A stretch of 64,000 nucleotides of DNA, taken from the NCBI RefSeq assembly GCF_016587415.1, contig NZ_BNJI01000002.1, positions 620,001 through 684,000 on the forward strand, given 5' to 3'. A program made the translations under genes and the position numbers. A model generated the notes under the pieces. It was not told where the DNA came from and searched no databases. It saw only the letters and a program-made list of their open reading frames with translations. The DNA comes from Ktedonobacter sp. SOSP1-85. Its GTDB lineage: Bacteria > Chloroflexota > Ktedonobacteria > Ktedonobacterales > Ktedonobacteraceae. Every line of letters starts with the position of its first letter. Position 1 is the first letter of the stretch. This document shows, one piece after another, positions 42,695 to 51,685 of the stretch.

Positions 42695-42745
42695 GTCAGA
42701 GTACTTCTGCTTTATTATGTGACGGGCAGCCTTAAGAGCAGCCTC

Positions 42746-42922
42746 TCACGCATCTATATAGCGTTCTATTCTCACTCTAAACCAGCAGTGGTATCCATCT
42801 ATATAATCGTCAATATCACCCTCAAGAACATAGACGTATTCGCCATACTCGAAGATCACCTGATTCCAACTTTGCTGCAAATCCCAAAAGTCTAACGGAT
42901 GAAGAAATTGTCTTGAGAGTAA
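42746..42922 (-). pseudogene. Possible gene remnant
   Basis: A 58-codon frame without a start codon reads protein-like text: FWDLQQSWNQVIFEYGEYVY, then GYHCWFRVRIERYIDA before the stop. An N-terminal part is missing or in another frame (REKLEDAAMVQIL upstream). It may be a remnant of a small clade-specific protein. The rest of the 584-base gap (42468-43051) holds hairpins only. Confidence 0.3.
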
Positions 42923-42975
42923 TCAATATCTGCACCATCGCGGCATCTTCCAGCTTCTCGCGCAGATTACGAGCC

Positions 42976-43046
42976 GCGCTACGTACGCGCCTACGCTGCC
43001 CAGGCAGAGTGCGAGCGCCCAGCGTAGGCGCGTACGTAAGTAGCGC
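42976..43046. terminator. Imperfect hairpin after the sugar-binding gene
   Basis: Arms 42976-42998 and 43020-43046 pair (CTACGCTG/CAGCGTAG at the inner end) with one 4-base bulge. It lies 5 bases beyond the stop of the binding-protein gene; arm words GCGTACG resemble those of the 4896 hairpin. Confidence 0.6.
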
Positions 43047-43051
43047 TTTTA

Positions 43052-44080
43052 CTAGAAATTAAACTTGTCGATGTTGTCCTTGTCGAAGACGGTTGGCGGG
43101 CCAAGCAGGACTACGTTGTTCGCGCCAATAGTCTTCTTCCCAAGCTTGCCAGCGTCAAAGCTCTCGCCTTGCTGGCCCTTGATCTTACCCTGTACCAGGG
43201 CACTTGCTGCGTAGTAAGCCAGGTAGCCAAGCTGACCGGGATCCCACAGGGCGAAGGAGGGACAGGTGCCATCCTTAACATATTTACGCATCTGGTTAGG
43301 CGTCCCCAGACCTGTGATCAGGACCTTTCCACCCTTATTTACGGATTCGACGGCACGCGCAGCGGCGGCGATACCAACAGTCGTCGGTGAGATAATACCC
43401 TTGAGATTGGGATAGGCTTGCAGCAGGCCCAGGGTCTCGTTGAAGCTCTTCTGGTCATCATCGTTTCCGTACGCTACCTTTACAAGCTTCATATTCTTAT
43501 AATCCGGCTTGCTCAGCTCGTCCTTCATAAACTGAATCCAGGTATTCTGATTGGTCGCGGTACTGGCTGCTGAGAGAATCGCGATATCGCCGGTGTAGTT
43601 GAGCTGCTTGGCCAACGTCTGCACCTCGATGCGCCCGATATCCTCAGAGTTCGCCTGATTAATAAAGACCTGGCGCGCATCGGGCGCAACGTCCGAGTCA
43701 TAGCTAACGACCTTGATGCCCTGCTGAATGGCCCGCTTGAGCGAGGGAGCCAGGGCGTTTGGATCGTTCGCGGAGACAACAATAGCGCTCACATGCTGCT
43801 GTGTCAACGTGTTAATGTACGTCACCTGCTCCGAAGCACTGGCATTCGATGGGCCGACCTGCTTGAACGTTCCTTTCAGTTCACCCGCCGCGTCTTTGCC
43901 ACCATTGGCAGCGGTGTCGAAATAGGGATTGTTGATGGCTTTCGGTAAGAACGCGACGTTTAGTGAAGTCCCGTTCCCGCCAGTAGCGCCCGCGTTGCCA
44001 TCCGACGAACCGCCACAGGCCGCTAGAAGCAACAAAATACCAACCATGAATCCGAGGCCAAGTGTGCGAAACAGCTTCAT
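43052..44080 (-). CDS. Sugar ABC transporter substrate-binding lipoprotein (RhaS/autoinducer-2 style)
   Basis: 342 residues from ATG 44080 (GGAGGAC upstream). Lipobox LLLAAC with Cys22. The Peripla_BP_4 fold is intact: FLPKAINNPYFDTAANGGKD, IVVSANDPNALAPSLKRAIQ, ILSAASTATNQNTWIQFMKD. Such proteins deliver a pentose, rhamnose or AI-2-like sugar to the membrane permeases. It is the last of four genes ATPase-permease-permease-binding protein, an order used by rhamnose and AI-2 importers. A hairpin after it probably ends the operon. Confidence 0.92.
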   Translation of the reverse strand: MKLFRTLGLGFMVGILLLLAACGGSSDGNAGATGGNGTSLNVAFLPKAINNPYFDTAANGGKDAAGELKGTFKQVGPSNASASEQVTYINTLTQQHVSAIVVSANDPNALAPSLKRAIQQGIKVVSYDSDVAPDARQVFINQANSEDIGRIEVQTLAKQLNYTGDIAILSAASTATNQNTWIQFMKDELSKPDYKNMKLVKVAYGNDDDQKSFNETLGLLQAYPNLKGIISPTTVGIAAAARAVESVNKGGKVLITGLGTPNQMRKYVKDGTCPSFALWDPGQLGYLAYYAASALVQGKIKGQQGESFDAGKLGKKTIGANNVVLLGPPTVFDKDNIDKFNF

Positions 44081-44120
44081 TGACTGTCCTCCTTCGTGAC
44101 ACACGTTAAGCGTAAAAAAG

Positions 44121-45134
44121 TTAGTGGCTCGGTGCTACTGGCGCACGTGCGCCAGTAGCACCTTTGAGACGCCTGCGGGTTATGGTAGCCTGGATGCGTT
44201 GTGCCAAATTTGGCCCAAGCACTGAGAAGATCAATAACACGCCGATCACAGTGTTCTGGATATCGCCACTGATATTGGCGAGTCCCAGGGCGTTGTGTAG
44301 CATCGCTATAATGATGAGCGAGAGGATTACGCCCACCAGACTCCCGCGACCACCGAAGATATTCACACCGCCCAGGAGCACAATTGTCACTACATCCAAC
44401 TCAAAGCCGACCGCGTTATCGGCCCGCGCGCTCGCGAAACGCGCGGTGAAGAGGATGCCAGCCAGCGCCGCGATGGCTCCTGAGATGACAAAGAGCGTCA
44501 GTTTCAGGCGGTCCACGCGAATGCCTGAGAAGCGTGCTGCCTCCTTATTATTGCCAACCGCATAAATGCGGCGCCCAAAGCTGCTCCAATGCAGGATGAC
44601 CACAAAGACCAACGCGAGCACGATAAAGACCAGCACCGTCCAGGGAATCAAGGTACCTGGAACCACGCCAAAGCCGAAGTTGGTAAAGGCCACGGGAAAA
44701 TCACTTACGGCCTGATCGCCAAGCACTACATAGGCCAGGCCGCGATACAGCCCCAGTGTACCCAGAGTCACCACCAGCGAGGGCAGACCCAGGCGTGTCA
44801 CCGCCGCTCCATTGAGCAGGCCCGCGCACGCCCCCAGCACCAGCACCAGCAGCATGCCCAGGCCAATGGGCAATCCTGCGCGTACGCAGACACCCAGGAC
44901 CACGCTTGCCAGGCCCAGAATCGAGGCCACAGAGAGATCAATCTCGCCCGCTACGATGATGAGCGTCATAGCCAGGGCCATGATGGCCTTCTCCATCACG
45001 TCGCTGGCCATCAGCGAAAAGTTAGAGAAGCTCAGGAAGTATGGTGAAAGCGAGCTACCAAGGATCATTACCAGCACTAACAGGACTAGCAACAGGGCCT
45101 CCCATGAGCCAACATTTTTCCGTAGCCAGTTCAT
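44121..45134 (-). CDS. Sugar ABC transporter permease 2
   Basis: 337 residues from ATG 45134, which overlaps the first permease's TGA by 4 bases (GGAGG upstream). About ten hydrophobic segments; the BPD_transp_2 signature is FGRRIYAVGNNKEAARFSGI with DRLKLTLFVISGAIAALAGI. It forms the channel with the sister permease. The last codons are built by a 16-bp palindrome (44131-44162), so the C-terminus is partly dictated by a repeat. Confidence 0.92.
   Translation of the reverse strand: MNWLRKNVGSWEALLLVLLVLVMILGSSLSPYFLSFSNFSLMASDVMEKAIMALAMTLIIVAGEIDLSVASILGLASVVLGVCVRAGLPIGLGMLLVLVLGACAGLLNGAAVTRLGLPSLVVTLGTLGLYRGLAYVVLGDQAVSDFPVAFTNFGFGVVPGTLIPWTVLVFIVLALVFVVILHWSSFGRRIYAVGNNKEAARFSGIRVDRLKLTLFVISGAIAALAGILFTARFASARADNAVGFELDVVTIVLLGGVNIFGGRGSLVGVILSLIIIAMLHNALGLANISGDIQNTVIGVLLIFSVLGPNLAQRIQATITRRRLKGATGARAPVAPSH
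44131..44162. repeat. 32-base perfect palindrome inside a coding end
   Basis: GGTGCTACTGGCGCAC and its complement lie without any spacer and encode the last residues of the second permease. The words resemble the 49439 and 4896 hairpin arms. Confidence 0.65.
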
Positions 45135-46171
45135 CTCTGCCTCCGTGCAAGCAATCTGCGCCGTATCCAACGCGTGATAAAGGCGTCCAGGGTAACCGCC
45201 GCCAGGATCGCGGCCCCGTCGATAGCCTGGAGCCAGAACTGAGAGAGCTTGAGCAGCGTCAGGGAGTTATCGATGGTTCCCAGAATAATGGCGCCCAGAA
45301 TGACGCCCAGGATCGTGCCCGAGCCACCAAAGATATTCACGCCTCCTACCACGACCGCCGCGACCACCTGTAACTCCAGCCCCGAAGCGGCACGCGCATC
45401 GACCGTGGCAAAACGCGCTCCCCAGAGCACGCCCGCCAGGCCACACAGCAAACCCGAGAGCACAAAAGTGCCGAAGATCAGCCAGTTACTGCGAATGCCG
45501 ATCAGCGAGGCAGCCTCGGGATTGCTCCCAATGGCGTAAAGCTGGCGACCAGAGCGGCTGTAGCGTAGGAGGAAGGTGAAGATCAGAGCCACGACCACGG
45601 CAAAGATGATTAGCGCTGGCACACCCAGAATCTTTGTCGTTGCCAGGGCGAGATAGCTATCCGGCACCTGGTAGGCTGTGACCTCGTTGCCACCTGCCAT
45701 CATGAAGTCAAGGCCGCGAAAGACGTAGAGCGTGCCCAGGGTAGCGACAATAGCTGGTACACGCCCCCAGCCCACTATCAGGCCGTTCACTGCTCCCAGC
45801 GCCAGGCCAACGATACAGCCCAATAAGACTATGAGTACGATATTGGTGCTCGGACTATTCTTGAGTATGTTCGCGGCGATATAAGCCGTCAGACCAACAA
45901 TGGAGCCAACCGAAAGGTCTACGTTACGCGTGAGCACGACCATGGTTTCGCCAACAGCTACAATAGCCAGGATCGCGATTGAAAGCAGGATCTGCTCCAG
46001 GTTGTCCAACCCTAGAAAGCGCGGCACCTGGACACTTACTACAATCACGATCAGCAGCAGAACCGCCAGCAGGCCAAGCTCGCGCATCCGGCTCACCAGG
46101 TTCACAAAACGGCTACTACTGGCCCGCACTGGCGCGCGCGGCTTCTCCAGTTTGGTACTTGTTGTGCTCAT
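45131..46171 (-). CDS. Sugar ABC transporter permease 1
   Basis: 346 residues. About ten hydrophobic segments and the BPD_transp_2 signature RSGRQLYAIGSNPEAASLIG, then WLIFGTFVLSGLLCGLAGVL. It overlaps both neighbours by 4 bases (ATGA), so the four proteins are made in one translated unit. It pairs with the second permease to form the channel. Confidence 0.92.
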   Translation of the reverse strand: MSTTSTKLEKPRAPVRASSSRFVNLVSRMRELGLLAVLLLIVIVVSVQVPRFLGLDNLEQILLSIAILAIVAVGETMVVLTRNVDLSVGSIVGLTAYIAANILKNSPSTNIVLIVLLGCIVGLALGAVNGLIVGWGRVPAIVATLGTLYVFRGLDFMMAGGNEVTAYQVPDSYLALATTKILGVPALIIFAVVVALIFTFLLRYSRSGRQLYAIGSNPEAASLIGIRSNWLIFGTFVLSGLLCGLAGVLWGARFATVDARAASGLELQVVAAVVVGGVNIFGGSGTILGVILGAIILGTIDNSLTLLKLSQFWLQAIDGAAILAAVTLDAFITRWIRRRLLARRQR

Positions 46172-47670
46172 ACAGCCACCTGCCCCGTTGCAGCAAACAT
46201 AACCTTCTCCTGATTCGCCTCGGCACGTGTGAAGACCTGGCTGACATGCCCCTCGTGCATAACCAGCACGCGATCAGACATCGCCAAAACCTCTGGCAGC
46301 TCACTAGAGATCAAAATAATCGCCAATCCGCGTCCCGCAAGTTCCGAAATGATGCGATGCACCTCGGCCTTAGCGCCGATATCAATGCCACGCGTCGGCT
46401 CATCAAGAATCAGAATCTCTGGCTCGGTCGCCAGCCACTTGCCAAGGACCACCTTCTGCTGATTGCCGCCCGAGAGAGCTTTGGCCAGTTGATTGAGGCC
46501 CGCGGCACGCACATGCAGTTGCTCGGCATAGCTCTTCGCCAGCTCCATCTCTCGGCGTTGATCAACCAGGCCCAGCCTGGAGAGCCGATCGAGTAGCGGC
46601 AACGCCACATTCCTGGCGATGCTGAAATCCAGTACCAACCCATGCTGATGCCGATCCTCGGGTACATAGGCAATCCCATGACGCATGGCCGCCTTGGAGG
46701 AGGAGATCTTAATCACGCGACCTCGGAGCAGGATCGTGCCGCTATCAGCTCGGTCAATGCCAAAGAGGACGCGTGCGACCTCGGTACGGCCCGCACCCAC
46801 CAGACCCGCAAAGCCCAGAATCTCGCCACGCCTGAGGGTAAAGCTTACATCGCGGAAGACACCGGCACGCGTGAGATTACGTACTTCGAGTACGACCTCG
46901 CCAATCACAGCCTCGCTTTTGGGAAAGAGCGCCCCCAGTTCGCGACCCACCATATGCCGGATCAGGTCTTCTGTGCTCAATTCTCTGGCGGGCGCGGTAA
47001 CGACATGCTCGCCATCCCGCAGAACCGTCACACGATCCGCCAGTTCTGCGATCTCTTCCAGGCGATGACTGACAAAGAGAATCGCCACCCCCTGCTCGCG
47101 CAACTGTCGCACGATCTTGAAAAGCTCCTGCACCTCGTGGGGTGAAAGCGCCGCTGTAGGCTCATCCATCACCAGGACGCGTGTATCCAGTGAGAGCGCC
47201 TTGGCGATCTCCACAAGTTGCTGATCCGCGACCGAGAGGCCTTGTACGAGAGTTCGTACGCTCAACTGGACATTAAGCCTATTTAGCAGCTGGTCAACCT
47301 CAACGTACATGCGTCGCCAGTCCACGCGTCCAAAGCGGTCACGCGGGTGGCGGCCCATAAAGATATTCTCAGCCACGTCGAGATCGGGAAAGAGGCTTGG
47401 TTCCTGGTGGATAACAGCGATACCCAGGGCCTGCGCCTGGGCGGGGTTCCGTAGCTCGATAACTTCTCCATCCATCTTGAGCATACCCATGTCGGGCCGG
47501 TAAACGCCAGCAAGCATCTTTACGAGTGTACTCTTGCCTGCTCCGTTCTCTCCGACCAGGGCATGCACCTCCCCTGGATAGAGCGCCAGGTCAACGCCTT
47601 TGAGAGCCTGAATCGCTCCAAACTGCCTGGCTACGCCTATGAGTTCAACAATGAGCTCAGAAGGTTTCAT
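46168..47670 (-). CDS. Sugar ABC transporter ATPase (two-domain)
   Basis: 500 residues with two ABC domains, as in RbsA/XylG/RhaT-type importers. First domain: Walker A GENGAGKSTLVKMLAG, signature LSVADQQLVEIAKAL, Walker B VLVMDEPTAAL. Second domain: a degenerate Walker A GLVGAGRTEVARVLFG and signature LSGGNQQKVVLGKWLA with ILDEPTRGID. GGGGAGG precedes the ATG. It is the first gene and starts about 110 bases after the promoter. The class imports monosaccharides such as rhamnose, ribose or AI-2. Confidence 0.94.
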   Translation of the reverse strand: MKPSELIVELIGVARQFGAIQALKGVDLALYPGEVHALVGENGAGKSTLVKMLAGVYRPDMGMLKMDGEVIELRNPAQAQALGIAVIHQEPSLFPDLDVAENIFMGRHPRDRFGRVDWRRMYVEVDQLLNRLNVQLSVRTLVQGLSVADQQLVEIAKALSLDTRVLVMDEPTAALSPHEVQELFKIVRQLREQGVAILFVSHRLEEIAELADRVTVLRDGEHVVTAPARELSTEDLIRHMVGRELGALFPKSEAVIGEVVLEVRNLTRAGVFRDVSFTLRRGEILGFAGLVGAGRTEVARVLFGIDRADSGTILLRGRVIKISSSKAAMRHGIAYVPEDRHQHGLVLDFSIARNVALPLLDRLSRLGLVDQRREMELAKSYAEQLHVRAAGLNQLAKALSGGNQQKVVLGKWLATEPEILILDEPTRGIDIGAKAEVHRIISELAGRGLAIILISSELPEVLAMSDRVLVMHEGHVSQVFTRAEANQEKVMFAATGQVAV

Positions 47671-47765
47671 ACAACCTCCCCTTTGTAAGTAGCCTCAGCC
47701 AATTAGAAGTTCGAAGTGTATGTTTTGCAAATAAGGTGAAAGAAAAATGTCCCGACAAACATTGT

Positions 47766-47781
47766 ATTGAAACGTTTCAAT
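47766..47781 (-). promoter_or_regulatory. LacI-family operator
   Basis: ATTGAAACGTTTCAAT is a perfect 16-base palindrome with the central GAAACGTTTC used by many LacI/GalR-type regulators. It begins at the expected transcription start, so a repressor would block initiation. No LacI-type gene is in the window. Confidence 0.7.
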
Positions 47782-47787
47782 AAAACA

Positions 47788-47817
47788 AGTATAATCAACA
47801 CACAATAGTTTTGTCAA
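47788..47817 (-). promoter_or_regulatory. Sigma-70-type promoter of the sugar importer
   Basis: On the minus strand TTGACA (47812-47817) and TATACT (47788-47793) are separated by 18 bases. It drives the ATPase-permease-permease-binding protein operon; the leader is about 110 bases long. Confidence 0.75.
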
Positions 47818-48280
47818 GGGTAAAGCTGGCATAAATTGCGTTTTATCGTTTTTCACATCAACTATAGACTCTACAATCCTGGCTGTCAGCTTTGCATAAT
47901 GGCATACTATAGCTGGTGCTATGCTTCTCTTCAGCAGTAAACAAACAGACATTATCAGCATCTTCTGGAGCAGGGGCATCGGGACATCGCCTTTATCAAT
48001 GGCCCTTTGAGTATGCGCCAATGTATCGACCGTCTTGAAGGGGTTAAGCATGTCCTATTTTATTGCTACGTACAATCCCTATGCAGCCCAAGGGTGTGAT
48101 TCATTCCTCTGAAACTGCTGCAAAAAAGGCCGCAATTAGCCGCAATTACTGGTAGGGGCGCGTCCGAAGTGCGATTAATCGCCTTCGGACGCGCTGAAGC
48201 TGGCCCCTACCGACTTGGGAAGCCATCTCGCGCCAGAGGTTACTCTCCAAGCTTGCATGGATCCTACATTTATTGTGCGT
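47818..48280. other. Intergenic, with a short family 1 palindrome
   Basis: A palindrome at about 48151-48211 (GGTAGGGGC ... GCCCCTACC, inner GCGCGTCCGAAG/CTTCGGACGCGC) is a compact form of the family 1 ends. A partial family 2 arm (CAAGCTTGCATGGATCCTAC) is at 48249-48268. The rest is not coding: an open frame at 47695-48051 crosses the promoter and has no ribosome site. Confidence 0.45.
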
Positions 48281-49237
48281 TTACTGCCAGGAGCTTGCCT
48301 GCTCCAGGGTCTTAATCGCGGCCTCGTCGAGCTTGAGATCAATCGCCTTCATAAGGTCGTTGACCTGCTCCACTGAGGTGGCGCTGGCAATGGGGGCCGT
48401 CATGCTGGGGCGAGCGATCAGCCAGGCCAGTGCGACCTGGGCCTGTGTAGCGTGGTGCGCCTCCGCAACCTTGTCGAGAGCTGCCAGGATGCGCTCACCG
48501 CGCTCATTCATGTAGCGCTGCTTGACTCCCTGCGCCCTTGAACTCTGAGGCAGATCCTTATCTGAGCGATATTTACCCGTCAGGAAGCCGCTCGCCAGGC
48601 CATAGTAGGGAATGACACCAATCTGCTCCTGAAGGCAGAGAGGCTCCAGGTCACGCTCAAAATCGGCACGATCATAGAGGTTGTAGAGCGGTTGCAAGCT
48701 CTCATAACGTGGATAGCCATGCTTCTGACTCGCCTGGAGCGAGAGCCGCAGGCGCTCAGCCGTGAAGTTTGAGGCCCCCAGCACCCGAACCTTTCCTTGC
48801 TGCACCAGTTCGGCATAGGCCGCCATCGTCTCTTCAGGATCAGTCTTGGAATCATCCCTGTGTGACTGGTAGAGATCGATATAGTCTGTCTGCAAACGCT
48901 TGAGCGAGGCCTCAACCGCCTGCATTATATACTTGCGCGAGAGTCCCTTCTGCTCCGGCCCCATTTCAGAGCCCACCTTGGTCGCGATGATCACCTGCTC
49001 GCGGTTACCGCGCTGCTTCATCCACTTGCCCAGAATGGTTTCAGACTCTCCACCCTGATTACCAGGCACCCAGCGCGAGTAGACGTCGGCGCTATCAATA
49101 AAATTGCCGCCCGCGGCGACATAGGCATCCAGTACTTTGAAAGAGACGGCTTCATCTGCCGTCCAGCCAAAGACATTGCCACCCAGGCAGAGCGGCACAA
49201 CTTCAAGCGATGAACGGCCCAGTTTACGCTTCTCCAT
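48281..49237 (-). CDS. Aldo/keto reductase
   Basis: 318 residues with a TIM-barrel AKR fold. Catalytic residues are seen: Asp in FIDSADVYSRW, the tyrosine a few residues later, lysine in VIIATKVGSEM, and the histidine in DYIDLYQSHRDD. A cofactor-binding GASNFTAERLRL follows. Such proteins reduce aldehydes and ketones with NADPH; the sequence style is the YajO/Tas subgroup. It stands alone; the ATG is preceded by GAGGAGC 12 bases upstream. Confidence 0.92.
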   Translation of the reverse strand: MEKRKLGRSSLEVVPLCLGGNVFGWTADEAVSFKVLDAYVAAGGNFIDSADVYSRWVPGNQGGESETILGKWMKQRGNREQVIIATKVGSEMGPEQKGLSRKYIMQAVEASLKRLQTDYIDLYQSHRDDSKTDPEETMAAYAELVQQGKVRVLGASNFTAERLRLSLQASQKHGYPRYESLQPLYNLYDRADFERDLEPLCLQEQIGVIPYYGLASGFLTGKYRSDKDLPQSSRAQGVKQRYMNERGERILAALDKVAEAHHATQAQVALAWLIARPSMTAPIASATSVEQVNDLMKAIDLKLDEAAIKTLEQASSWQ

Positions 49238-49568
49238 ACTATAATATGCTCCTCATTTTCAAAAAAAGTAAATACAGTCAAGCTGCCTTCTCTCACACGC
49301 CAGGCAAGCCAGCCGCGTTTCAGCGACCACGCCCACTCAGCACTTGCAGTGGTACTTTTAGGAAGCTCCTCTTCCTTCTCATCATTTTCTCATTTTTACT
49401 TCGTACACTCGCAATAAGTAGAGATTTCAGGTAACATAGTGTGGTGCAGTAGCGGCTACTGGCGTGCGCGGCTACTGCACCACACCCAGAACGAGCGCCG
49501 CAGGCGCGATAGCACAGCAACATATACAATTTATATATAATCTCTACAAAGAAAGAAGGCAGATCCCA
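49238..49568. other. Intergenic with one hairpin
   Basis: A T-rich segment (49364-49394) and a 15-bp hairpin (49439-49485) are seen. No gene is supported; an open frame through here is in phase with the small membrane protein but lacks a start with a ribosome site. Confidence 0.4.
49439..49485. repeat. 15-bp hairpin upstream of the small membrane protein
   Basis: GTGTGGTGCAGTAGC (49439-49453) pairs with 49471-49485. The inner loop has GCTACTGGCGTGCGCGG, the words of the 4896 and 44131 palindromes. Confidence 0.6.
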
Positions 49569-49796
49569 ATGAATAATCGCAAGCTCCTCTTCATCGGCGG
49601 CATCATCGTTGCCATCGTTGCGCTCCTGTGCAGTATCTACTATATCATTCCTGGTTACAATCACATCCTGGTCACTCATGACTCGACCGCCTCGCACCCC
49701 ACGCATTTTGTGGCCTTCCTGGGCCTGGCTATTGTCGGCGCGCTCGTCGCCCTCGTCTCGCGTCCCAAAAAAGGCGTAAATCCGGAGCAGGCATAG
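49569..49796 (+). CDS. Small two-helix membrane protein
   Basis: 75 residues from ATG 49569. Two hydrophobic helices: LLFIGGIIVAIVALLCSIYY and FVAFLGLAIVGALVALVSRP, joined by a short His-containing loop. No enzymatic motif. It ends 40 bases before UppP and is probably cotranscribed. Family not recognised. Confidence 0.65.
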   Translation: MNNRKLLFIGGIIVAIVALLCSIYYIIPGYNHILVTHDSTASHPTHFVAFLGLAIVGALVALVSRPKKGVNPEQA

Positions 49797-49835
49797 AAAC
49801 AGCTTTAACGTCTTTTAAGAAAGGATTTGTAAGGT

Positions 49836-50717
49836 ATGAACCTGACGCTCTGGCAGGCCATTCTCCTGGCGCTTCTACAAGGATTTACAGAACTCTTTCC
49901 CATTAGTAGCCTGGGTCACACCGTGATTGTCCCTGGCCTGCTCAACTGGGGAGACCTGGTCCATGATGAGCGTTTTCTTCCCTTTATCACCGCGCTCCAC
50001 CTGGGGACCAGTATCGCGCTGGTTATCTATTTCTGGCGCGACTGGCTCCAGGTCTGCAAAACCCTCTTTACCAGTATTAAAGAGGCAAACGTACAGGTAG
50101 GAACTGAAGGCTGGGTAAGCTGGCTCATTATTATTGGCTGTATCCCCGCTGCCCTACTGGGCGTTTTTCTAGAGAAACCGCTCAAATCGCTCTTTGCCTC
50201 GCCTATCATCGCGGCAACCTTCCTCATCGTGAATGGCGTCCTGCTCTTCATCGGTGAGTGGTGGCGTCGTCGTAATCTGAAGAAGCTCCAGGACATGCCA
50301 GCCAAAGAGCAGGAAATTCTCTCCCGCCCGCTCAAATCGCTCAAATGGTGGGAAGCCATCCTGATCGGCTTCGCTCAGTCGCTGGCCCTGATCCCCGGCA
50401 TCTCACGCTCGGGCGCGACCATGGTTGCGGCCCTCGGCGCGAAACTAAGCCACGAGGATGCGGCGCACTTCTCCTTCCTGCTGGGCACGCCTCTCATCGG
50501 CGCCGCCGCCCTGCTCGAAGTGCCACAGCTCTTCCATGTGCCAGCCGCGACAATGGGCATGATCCTCCTGGGCATGGTCCTCTCCGGTATTATGGCCTTC
50601 CTGAGCACCAAATTCCTGATGCGCTACTTCCAGACCGGGCGCCTCGATCCCTTCGGCTACTACTGTATCGCGGTAGGCGCGGTCTCCCTGGTCCTCTTCA
50701 CCCTGGTTATCAAATAG
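49836..50717 (+). CDS. uppP: Undecaprenyl-diphosphatase
   Basis: 293 residues with eight or so hydrophobic segments. The two active-site motifs of UppP/BacA are readable: LLQGFTELFPISSLGHTVIV (normally EGLTEFLPISSTGHL, here with Q for the first E) and LALIPGISRSGATMVAALGA. The enzyme removes a phosphate from undecaprenyl diphosphate in the membrane to recycle the carrier for cell-wall synthesis and gives bacitracin tolerance. The change in the first motif leaves the second glutamate in place. Followed by two hairpins. Confidence 0.92.
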   Translation: MNLTLWQAILLALLQGFTELFPISSLGHTVIVPGLLNWGDLVHDERFLPFITALHLGTSIALVIYFWRDWLQVCKTLFTSIKEANVQVGTEGWVSWLIIIGCIPAALLGVFLEKPLKSLFASPIIAATFLIVNGVLLFIGEWWRRRNLKKLQDMPAKEQEILSRPLKSLKWWEAILIGFAQSLALIPGISRSGATMVAALGAKLSHEDAAHFSFLLGTPLIGAAALLEVPQLFHVPAATMGMILLGMVLSGIMAFLSTKFLMRYFQTGRLDPFGYYCIAVGAVSLVLFTLVIK

Positions 50718-50747
50718 ACTTCTCGCCACTGCGTGGCTCGCAAGTAA

Positions 50748-50802
50748 GTAATTGTGTGTGGTGGCAGGTTGGCTTCGCCAACCTGCCACCACACACAATT
50801 AC
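50748..50802. terminator. 26-bp hairpin after uppP
   Basis: Arms 50748-50773 and 50777-50802 pair perfectly around TTC, 31 bases past the stop. The arms share GCAGGTTGGC with the next hairpin. Confidence 0.75.
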
Positions 50803-50899
50803 GTATGGAAGTGGGGCTATTTCCCTTCCGCTTTTGGTATTGAGGGATGCATAGATATATTCAGAGGGACTAAACGACCTCGCGAGCAATTTATCTTCG

Positions 50900-50958
50900 G
50901 TAGGTGGTGTTATGCAGGTTGGCAGCCGGAGGCTGCCAACCTGCATAACACCACCTAC
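50900..50958. repeat. 28-bp hairpin before the response regulator
   Basis: Arms 50900-50927 and 50931-50958 pair perfectly around GGA. First bases GTAGGTGGTGTTATGCAGGT. Second of a pair of hairpins in the 290-base gap; no gene lies between them. Confidence 0.75.
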
Positions 50959-51007
50959 TCAAGCGAGCGCCGCAGGCGCGAGAAAGTAAAACAGGAGGGA
51001 GAACAAA

Positions 51008-51685
51008 ATGCGCATTCTTATCGCGGAAGATCATCCTAGCTTAGGGCCAGACATCCAGCGTGGCCTGGAGCGCTTTCACTATGTCACCGACCTGGCGACT
51101 GATGGCGAGGACGCGCTGGCGTCCGCACTGGCAACGCCTTATGATCTGCTGATCCTCGATGTGATGCTCCCATCGCTGGATGGCTTTGAGGTGTGCCGTC
51201 GCCTGCGCAGCGCTCATCGTACCCTCCCCATTCTCTTTCTTACCGCTCGTGGCGAGATCGATGACCGCGTGCATGGACTCGACCTGGGCGGCGATGATTA
51301 TCTCGTCAAGCCCTTTGTCTTCCGCGAGTTGGAGGCCCGTGTACGCGCGCTGTTGCGCCGCGAAAAGAGCGCTACCTCGGCAACGCTCCAGTTCGAGGAC
51401 ATAACTCTGGACACCCAGACACGCGAGGCCTGGCGTGGCTCACGCCAGCTTACCCTCTCCAGCCGCGAATATGCCCTGCTAGAGTTTCTCCTTCATCACC
51501 CACGCCAGGTGCTCAGCCGGGAAACCATCGCGGACCACGTCTGGGATGGCGAGGCCCCCTACCAATCGAATATCATCGACGTGTATATCCGCTATCTCCG
51601 CAACAAACTCTGCGCATCGGGCGAACCCGATGTCATTCAGGCCATTCGTGGCGTCGGCTACCAGCTCAAAGGAAAAACTATATGA
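51008..51685 (+). CDS. OmpR-family response regulator
   Basis: 225 residues. Receiver domain: MRILIAEDHPSLGPDIQRGL with acidic residues, phospho-acceptor Asp in PYDLLILDVMLPSLDGFEVC, and lysine in DDYLVKPFVF. The winged-helix C-terminus has LTLSSREYALLEFLLHHPRQ and NIIDVYIRYLRNKL. It works with the histidine kinase whose start codon overlaps its stop (ATGA). GGAGGGAG precedes the ATG. Target genes unknown. Confidence 0.95.
   Translation: MRILIAEDHPSLGPDIQRGLERFHYVTDLATDGEDALASALATPYDLLILDVMLPSLDGFEVCRRLRSAHRTLPILFLTARGEIDDRVHGLDLGGDDYLVKPFVFRELEARVRALLRREKSATSATLQFEDITLDTQTREAWRGSRQLTLSSREYALLEFLLHHPRQVLSRETIADHVWDGEAPYQSNIIDVYIRYLRNKLCASGEPDVIQAIRGVGYQLKGKTI

Noticed and set aside
47695..48051. 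118-residue frame on the minus strand
   Set aside because: It crosses the sugar-importer promoter and operator, has no ribosome site and no recognised family.
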